NCBI GenBank assembly: GCA_001953115.1
Contig: LSSL01000923.1
Location: forward strand, 1-15,424
Reading direction: 5' to 3'
DNA length: 15,424 nucleotides
Source of the DNA: Smittium mucronatum
Lineage: Eukaryota; Kickxellomycota; Harpellomycetes; Harpellales; Legeriomycetaceae
Shown: positions 9,501 through 15,424 of the stretch, one piece after another
Layout: each line of letters opens with the position of its first letter
Numbering within the stretch: position 1 is the first letter of the stretch
The notes under the pieces: generated by a model
What the model saw: only the letters and a program-made list of their open reading frames with translations
The model's database searches: none
What the model was told of the DNA's origin: nothing
Made by a program: the position numbers and the translations under genes

Positions 9501-10882
9501 ATTATCAGTAGCTACAAATAAGAGAATTCTATCGTTGTAAACATATAAAGAGTCACAATGAACGAATGAAATCTATTTTTAAATAAAATTATTAGAAAAA
9601 AAAATAAATAGAAAACTTTGGGGTTTTTTTTAAAAAATAAAAGCATATAGTACATGATCCTGGCTTTCTAATTTTACTATCTGAATTAATTCCTGGTTGT
9701 AGATAATTGTGTTGTCGCCTAACAACATTAAAGTCATAGAAACAACGTTGCCCTCGCTATTTCCAACGAAAACTACCCACTCCTCTTTAGGTTCGGAAAT
9801 ATCAGCGGTATCCTAATGTTTAGATATAATGTAAAAAAAAAAAAAAGAATTAAAAATTCTAAAATTTTGTTTGAAAATAAAGATAAAAACTAGAATTTTA
9901 TGGGATAAAGAAATCCAAAGCTAAAAATATTACAGGTGATGGAAAAGGGCCCATTAATGCAAAATCTACAACATTCTTTAGTTCAAACCCCAATTGAGAT
10001 ATTTGCCCTGAGAATATTGTGTATCTATAAAATCCATAATACTTCGCTGGGTATTCATCATGAGTACCCTCAGAATTTTCTTCAACGAAGCCTATTGCTA
10101 CTACTAAACATGCTTCTTGGTTTAGATAAGCCTCTTTAATAATCTCTATTCTAGCCTGCAGAAATTAAATAAATATTAGCAAAAATCCAATCAAATAAAT
10201 AATTTTGTAATTTTATTTGAAATTATAAGATTAAGGATCTGGATAAAGTTACGTTTTCAGGCGAATCGATAAAATTTGAAATGGTTAAAATCTTTGTGTT
10301 CTGCTTGGGAGAATCTGGGTAAGGTTGAAATTCAATTTTGATTTGGCTAAAATTAAAAGTATAAGTATAAAAGCTAAGATCGTTTTCGGATGAAAATTTT
10401 ATAAAGCCATCTCCAAAATCCGAAGAGGAATTTGGTTTTGAACCGATAAACATTTCTGAAATAGATGTGCGCTCTAAACTGTGTACTCTCAGTTTCACAA
10501 CCACTTTGAATGTTATAATATTTTTTTTCTTTTTTTTTAAACATCAGAAGGCTGAAGCACGTTGGTGTAACCAATGAAATATGTGATTTCTATTTCCGTA
10601 TAGCCACAATAACTTGTGTCTATTGGACCATGATTACCATTGGATGATGTATCAAGCAAAACCGTGCTGGTTGTATTAACGCGTAAACTGATTTTAGCTC
10701 TTTATCAGATCAGTTAATTTGGAAACAGACTATTAATCAACTGATGCTTTCACAAGCACTTCCAGATTTTTTCGCAAATCGATATTTTATTCAAACTTAC
10801 ACTCTGAAGTCCTAATTTTGGTCTACCTACGAGATATTTCAACTACTTTTATCCCATTAAAAATTTGAGACTTAAAATACAT
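6554..10882 (-). CDS. ELYS: ELYS-type nucleoporin: beta-propeller, ELYS solenoid, basic tail; eight exons
   Basis: Proposed exons, in transcription order: 10827-10882, 10572-10687, 10253-10503, 9934-10155, 9654-9812, 8135-9572, 7432-8091 and 6554-7335. All introns are GT-AG and phases match throughout, giving 3,684 nt or about 1,227 residues. Residues to about 500 are beta-rich with WD-like blades (for example [11 protein letters not shown] near 227, and V-N-V-W-T-I). The ELYS domain follows, with helices carrying L-L-F-Y-L-L-L-D near 602 and V-R-G-Y-W-C-L-D near 640, matching the G-F-W-x-L-D block of the family, then an A-x-x-x-L-D-T-V-R-P helix. The tail (about 970-1227) is disordered, basic and Ser/Thr-Pro-rich, ending with S-P-K-K-K-H-K. 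ELYS recruits the Nup107-160 (Y) complex to chromatin and the pore. The first two exons and the ATG are uncertain; the other six are well supported. Confidence 0.85.
7336..7431 (-). other. Last ELYS intron with tandem in-frame acceptors
   Basis: A 96-bp phase 1 intron with donor GTACTA (from 7431 downward). The acceptor region contains ATTTAG twice in direct succession (7336-7347). Using the distal one gives exon start 7335. Using the proximal one gives exon start 7341, which replaces one Gly codon by Asp-Leu-Gly without a frame change. Nearer AGs lead to stops or the wrong frame. Confidence 0.75.
8092..8134 (-). other. 43-bp ELYS intron
   Basis: Phase 1 intron with a consensus GTAAGT donor and an ACCAG acceptor, and TTTAAC as a likely branch site 10-15 bases upstream of the acceptor. 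It is among the shortest introns a fungus would splice. Without it the frame ends after a few more codons; with it the two long reading frames on either side fuse inside the helical region of the ELYS protein. Confidence 0.88.
9573..10252 (-). other. Three phase 0 introns separating beta-propeller exons
   Basis: Introns 10156-10252 (GTAACT...CTGCAG, 97 bp), 9813-9933 (GTAATA...ATTAG, 121 bp) and 9573-9653 (GTACTA...AATAG, 81 bp) all interrupt the frame between codons. The exons between them, 74 and 53 codons long, are each about the size of one or two propeller blades. They would be missed by a simple long-frame search. The 9572 boundary adds 29 codons before the Met at 9485, so that Met is internal. 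Confidence 0.82.
10504..10826 (-). other. Two proposed 5' ELYS introns (uncertain boundaries)
   Basis: Intron 10688-10826 (GTAGAC...ATCAG, 139 bp, phase 2) and intron 10504-10571 (GTTACA...CAAAG, 68 bp, phase 1) are the simplest pair I found that keeps all phases consistent and reaches an ATG. Both donors are weak. A consensus GTAAGT at 10800 cannot be joined in frame to the next exon. Another open run (10844 down to 10755) has no ATG. The first exon should be treated as provisional. Confidence 0.4.
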
Positions 10883-11511
10883 TTCTACAAACACTTTCTA
10901 TGTGGAAATAATTTATTTTTACAGAATAAAATCTCATTAATCTAATAAATTTATTTTGTGCAAATATTAGATAAAAGTGACATGTAGGATTTCAGTTCTG
11001 GTGCCATTAATTAGATTTAAATTTTTTTATTAAAATAAAAATTTATTCTAATCAACCTGATTTATTATTTATAATATTTTTATTTAAATTTTTTTATTTG
11101 AAATCAGGAAATGTAAAGAACCAAGAAATTGATATTATTTCGTAGTATTTTTTTAAAAATATTCCACAATCTTGTGAAATGTTTTCCCAGAAAAATTTTA
11201 TAATCCATGTAATAAATTTCAAGAAACATAATTCCTAGATTTTTTTTAATAAATATCCATATATAACGAAATTTATTTTTTAATACTTTTACTAGTTAAT
11301 AAACTGGGTTTTGCGAAAAAAAAAAATTCATGTTTTTTTATTAATCCATAAAATGTTTTTTCAAAAAAAAATTTTAAGAATTTCTTATAAATAAATATGC
11401 CTATTCTTAATAATCTATTACCAGAATTTTTTTTTAATAAATATTCGTTTTAATATCAAAAAAAAAATTCTTGGTTTTTGTAATTAGTTAATTTAAATCT
11501 TTTAAATGATA

Positions 11512-11544
11512 ATTTCGGTAAATTTTTTTTCAACATGATCGCAG
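11512..11544 (+). repeat. Dispersed motif, copy 1
   Basis: Contains TTTCGGTAAA, then an AT spacer of about 10 bases, then ACATGATCGCAG. The second copy is at 13196-13228 with the same order and nearly the same spacing. The two GC-containing blocks stand out in this AT-rich DNA, which suggests a shared origin such as the end of a mobile element. Confidence 0.4.
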
Positions 11545-13195
11545 GATGTTAGGTTGTTTATTCGGTTTAAAAACGAATTTAATCTTGATTTTTGGTCAAA
11601 TTCCTAAAATCCTTAATATAAAATAACCTAAAAGCTGAATTTGATTTTTTTTTTTTCGTGAATATAGATTTTTTTAAAATTTAAAATTTTAGTTTTTAAA
11701 AAAGGAAATTCTCGAGTTTTTAATTTATAAAAGTATATTGTTTTTTTCGTAAATTTATTAGTTTTATATAAAAAATAAATAAAAAAATATTAAAACCTAA
11801 TAAAAATTTTTTTAAGCTAAACAGTAAATATATATTTAAAAAATTAAGATAAAAAATCATCTTCAGTTTCCACTGCCGTTATATAAACTTGGTGTTATTA
11901 ATAAGGCAATATGTCTGATTTTCCAAGCACATCACTAAAAAACCCTATGATAACTGTTTTTTTAACAGTCTTAATTTTAAATATAATAGTTAAATTTGAT
12001 CAATCCATTAAAGAAATCTTATAATAGAAAAAATGTGATATAAATAAATTGATATTAGATCTAAAGAATAAACCTATCGGTTGATGACTCACTAGTATCC
12101 TTGTTTTAAAATTTAAAAATATATATGTTAAAATTAATAAATATTGGCAATCTTCTTAAATTCCACTGGATTAAAATATGAAATTTTTTAAAAAAAATCT
12201 TTAATGTATAATTAAAACTATATGATAATCCCGATAAATATTATTGGTGATTAATTAAAAGTCTTTTAAGTCTTTTAGTATCTACTATAATTTAATATCT
12301 GATTTTATAAATATATTATCACAAATTTTTGAGCAAGTGAATCATTTTATTCCGAAAGTTGTAGCTTTTGTAGTGCTAAAAGATCATTTTCTGTGATTTA
12401 TGATTTTTATGTATCCATAAGTCCTTTATTTAGTTGATATATCCCTGGTATGCCTGTATTGAAAAATATGTAAGGAATATTCTATTTTTTTATTCGTTAA
12501 AAACACATACTGGCTCCAATATTGAAAATTATTGATTACATTTTCCTCTTTTTCTATTCTTTTGGAATTACGATATTATGCAGAAGAAATTTTACGGAGG
12601 TTTCTAATAAAAATAAAATAAAATAAAAGCCCCATAATTGAAAATGAAACACAGATGTTGATATCTAAAGATAAATTTGTTTCAGCCAACAATATGATTC
12701 AGAAAAAGTAACATAATTATGATAGAAAAAAAATTATTGAAAAAATAATTAGGATTAATTATGGTTTATAATAAATATTACATGCGTATTAATTAAATAT
12801 TAAAGTGGAAAATCTTTATTTACGTTTTTTATACATATTTAAACATAAAAATATTTAAATGATAACCGAAAACATGTTAATATAAATCTCTTGGTTCTAA
12901 AAGCTTTTATTTGGTTATTAAACACAATCAGTTTCTAATTTTTTCTTTGCTTCTTTATTTTTATTAAGCCTATTTAGAAAAATATAAGATTTTTGCGTCA
13001 AAATACATATAAATCCCAAAATTTATCACCATTAAATACAAGCTTTTTTGGTTAATATTTTTAAATCATTTATTGGATAATATTTGAGAATCAAAATCTC
13101 CCTTCGAAAAAATAGCATTAATTATGTAAACCAAAAATAATATCTATAAAATGTTCCTATAGTTTAGATGAGATTTGATATGTCCCATTTCAGTT

Positions 13196-13228
13196 ATTTT
13201 CGGTAAAAAAATTATAACATGGTCGCAG
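13196..13228 (+). repeat. Dispersed motif, copy 2
   Basis: Contains TTTCGGTAAA and ACATGGTCGCAG separated by about 9 bases, matching the copy at 11512-11544 except for the spacer and one base in the second block. It lies about 600 bp before the transposase remnant and could belong to the terminal region of that element or of a relative. Confidence 0.4.
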
Positions 13229-13300
13229 TTAAGTTATTCTTAAATGGCCTGAGATTATAAAAAGTAGAATAATAATATTTCAACTACTAGTATGAAATGA

Positions 13301-13356
13301 AATCGACCAATTTGTAATACAATCGGCTAATTTCACAAATTAAAATCGACTATTTT
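13301..13356 (+). repeat. Triple short direct repeat AATCGRCYAWTTT
   Basis: Three 13-base copies start at 13301, 13321 and 13344, spaced 20 and 23 bp, or about two helical turns. Each has a conserved AATCG core followed by GC or AC and an A/T-rich tail. Short directly repeated motifs of this kind are typical of transposase-binding subterminal regions or of regulator sites. The context favours the former, as inference only. Confidence 0.4.
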
Positions 13357-13832
13357 CCTTTTTTAAATTTCCATGGTAAAAATAAAAATATCCAACCAGT
13401 AAACTTATTTATTTATTTTTTAGTTACCAAAATGAAAAATTCAAAAAATCTATAGAATAATTTTGAGAAAATTATTGAATAAGTACAGTTTTACGCGTAT
13501 TGAATATATTTAACACTATATTAAACCAAAGTTAAACAAAATTTAGCCATAATAGAAAAATGGTACTGTAAATAAATACGAACTTTGCTTAATGATAAAT
13601 GTATTCCTACTTTACAAAAAATATTTTTTATATTTATTTACTGAAATCTAAAAAAACGGAAATAAAGAGGATAATTTGGGATGAGGTCAAAATTAGCTAT
13701 TTTAAAAAAGACAGAGATTTTTAGAAAATTTATACTTTTAAAAATTTAAAGAATTATAAATCAGTTTATTACTACTGTAGTTATAGGGATTTATACACAT
13801 GCGATGGTGATATGCGCGTGGATGAATATTAA

Positions 13833-15213
13833 GATGGTAAAATTTTAGTATACATATCTAAGCCTCATATTATCAATTATATAAGAACTAAAAAAATAAA
13901 TTTCAAAAACTCTATAATAGATCTCTATGGTAATGGGGGGAATTCAAGTGGAATTAAACGAATTATGGAGGAATCTGTAATTGAAGTTGATATAGGAAAA
14001 ATATATTCTACAATAATTAATTTTAACCAAAGGAATATAAAGAAAAAATCCATTACTTTAGACGATTTTGAAGAATATTGTAAGAAAAATAAATATTCAG
14101 AAAACAAAAATTCATCCTATATCTCAGAATATTGTTCCGAAATAAAATCCATTAGATGCTTAGTAGCATTGAAAAAACATTTGGAAAATTTAAAATACCT
14201 AAAAACAATGCTCATATATACGATATTTAATCCCATATATGATGGTTATCTCATGATTGATGTAGGTGTCACTGACACTTTACAAAAAATTTTCCCCGTT
14301 GCTATTGCCATTGTCAACAAAGATGACTCTGATAGCCATAGCTTGATTTTTCATCAATTAAAACAGAAATTCAAGATATGAATTCGATTGGGGTATTGAG
14401 TACCCAATGGCCGACACTGCACCACAAATATCTTCATCTGTAAAAAAATTTGACCCGAAAATATTACGAAGGCATTGTTGGGCGCATGTATCGAAGAATT
14501 GGTATAAAATACTCGGCATCGAAAAGAATTTGTTCAGGGGATATATGTATATTAATTTGAAATTTATTCAAAGATTTTACTCTAGAGAAATCTTCAAAAA
14601 AGGTTAATTTTCATTTTTGCAAAAGTGAGGTAAATTTGAAAACTTGACTAATATACTTAAAAAAATAGACAAAAAATATTTCAAAAAAAATGAAAATTGG
14701 TTCAAAGGTCACAATATATTTGGTACTTTGACTAACAAAGGTATTGAAAGGTTCAACATAACAATGAAGGATAAATTCAGCTAATGAAAAAAAATTATTA
14801 GAGTTCACAATGATATCAAAAAAATCATCGGCGATTCTGAGGCTTTCAACTACCCCAAATATGGAAAAAAGATTCACAAAGAGATGAAAAAATATAGTGG
14901 AAATATCAATTCATTCTATTTTATTTCTATAGATAATGATAATTTAATTTATCTATTCTATGAATGTGGAGCCCGGGAAGAAAGAATTTCCAGGATTTTT
15001 TTATAAATTAAAAATATTTCCTTTGAAATCCTAAATTTAATGAAAATCCTTTTTAAAGATAGAAATTTGATTTTTAGTAAAAATGTGGAAACAAACTGGT
15101 GAAATATTACTTGCACATGTATTGAATTTTTAAAACAAAAAAATTTGAGCACATATAAAGATATCTCATCTCTACAAAAAATGCGAGTATTATTTCTATC
15201 AAACTTATCCTAA
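13833..15213 (+). pseudogene. Decayed Mutator-like element (MULE) transposase
   Basis: About 460 codons of recognisable transposase in two frames. The first frame (13833-14381, ATG at 13965) ends with the segment V-G-V-T-D then F-P-V-A-I-A-I-V, matching the conserved core of MULE transposases. A single frameshift near 14370-14385 leads to the second frame. This carries M-A-D-T-A-P with the second catalytic Asp, then C-W-A-H-V-S-K-N (the C-x-x-H block), then T-N-K-G-I-E-R-F-N near 14735 (the T-S-N-x-x-E-x-x-N block). Last comes a SWIM-like C-T-C-I-E-F at 15112-15129 whose expected C-x-H is Ser-Thr-Tyr. In-frame stops lie at 14605, 14626, 14782, 14785, 15004 and about 15094. No terminal inverted repeats were identified. 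The element is not functional. Confidence 0.8.
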
Positions 15214-15424
15214 ACTGAAAAAATTCCAGGATACCTAAAAAGATAAAGAAAAATATAATTTTTCCGACAAGGCAACTATAAAGGGTTTTTTGGTAAGAAA
15301 AAATGAATTTTATGATAACACTTTTTCAATTTTATTTATAAACCATTCATGAAGTTTAAATTAGTTTATTATTGATAAATTGATTATCAAAATTATTAAT
15401 AGATATTTAAAAAAAACTAGAATT
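15214..15424. other. AT-rich flank of the transposase remnant
   Basis: No gene is seen to the right edge. Lys- and Arg-rich fragments continue in the transposase frame to about 15300, interrupted by stops. They could be the basic tail that often follows the SWIM domain, but this is too weak to annotate. Confidence 0.4.

Larger units (their letters stand above)
10890..13800. other. Extremely AT-rich intergenic region without a recognised gene
   Basis: About 2.9 kb dominated by A/T homopolymers, with dense stops in all six frames. Small repeats are visible: a string of T's followed by AATAAATAT near 11240 and 11430, a short AAAAT microsatellite near 12610-12628, a shared motif pair (11512-11544 and 13196-13228) and a triple motif at 13301-13356. 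The right part may be the 5' flank of the transposon remnant. No tRNA- or rRNA-like sequence was noticed. Confidence 0.6.

Noticed and set aside
10374..10574. Minus-strand frame through the intron at 10504-10571
   Set aside because: It is in a different frame from the propeller exons on both sides and arises from reading the poly-A/T intron.
14611..15152. Minus-strand frames in the right part of the window
   Set aside because: They are antisense to the transposase remnant, whose plus-strand motifs are specific. The minus-strand frames are Phe/Ile-rich noise.

Overview
The window looks like nuclear DNA of an AT-rich fungus. Three things point that way: GT-AG introns of roughly 40-140 bp, a secreted preproprotein with a Kex2-type Lys-Arg site, and clear eukaryotic families (a mitochondrial p32/Mam33 protein and a nuclear-pore ELYS protein). 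The very high AT content, short introns and Mutator-like transposon debris would suit an early-diverging lineage such as Harpellales or another zoopagomycote. That placement is inference; nothing in the window proves it.

Layout. Bases 1-111 are a short, GC-rich, repeat-bearing stretch that may be the edge of something outside the window. A minus-strand gene (454-1167) encodes a small, cysteine-free secreted protein with aromatic decapeptide repeats and a Gly/Asn-rich 17-residue repeat tail. About 4.2 kb without convincing genes follows. A two-exon plus-strand gene (5477-6414) encodes the p32/Mam33 protein. Converging on it from the right is a large minus-strand gene (6554 to about 10882). Its pieces at first look like four or five separate reading frames, but in-phase splicing joins them into one protein of about 1,227 residues: an N-terminal beta-propeller, an ELYS alpha-solenoid and a basic, Ser/Thr-Pro-rich tail. 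The two genes end 139 bp apart and share a perfectly palindromic candidate poly(A) signal.

To the right lies about 3 kb of extremely AT-rich DNA with only small repeats. It leads to a decayed Mutator-like element (MULE) transposase (13833-15213, plus strand) that still shows its second catalytic-Asp/CxxH block, the T-N-x-x-E-x-x-N block and a mutated SWIM zinc finger. The window ends just beyond it.

The genes do not form a pathway: a mitochondrial matrix protein, a nuclear pore/chromatin protein and a secreted protein sit together as ordinary single-copy neighbours. The points most worth a second look are the long animal-like architecture of the ELYS protein, the convergent palindromic poly(A) site, the repeat architecture of the secreted protein, and the readable decay of the transposase. 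I found no clear evidence of a wholly new system.
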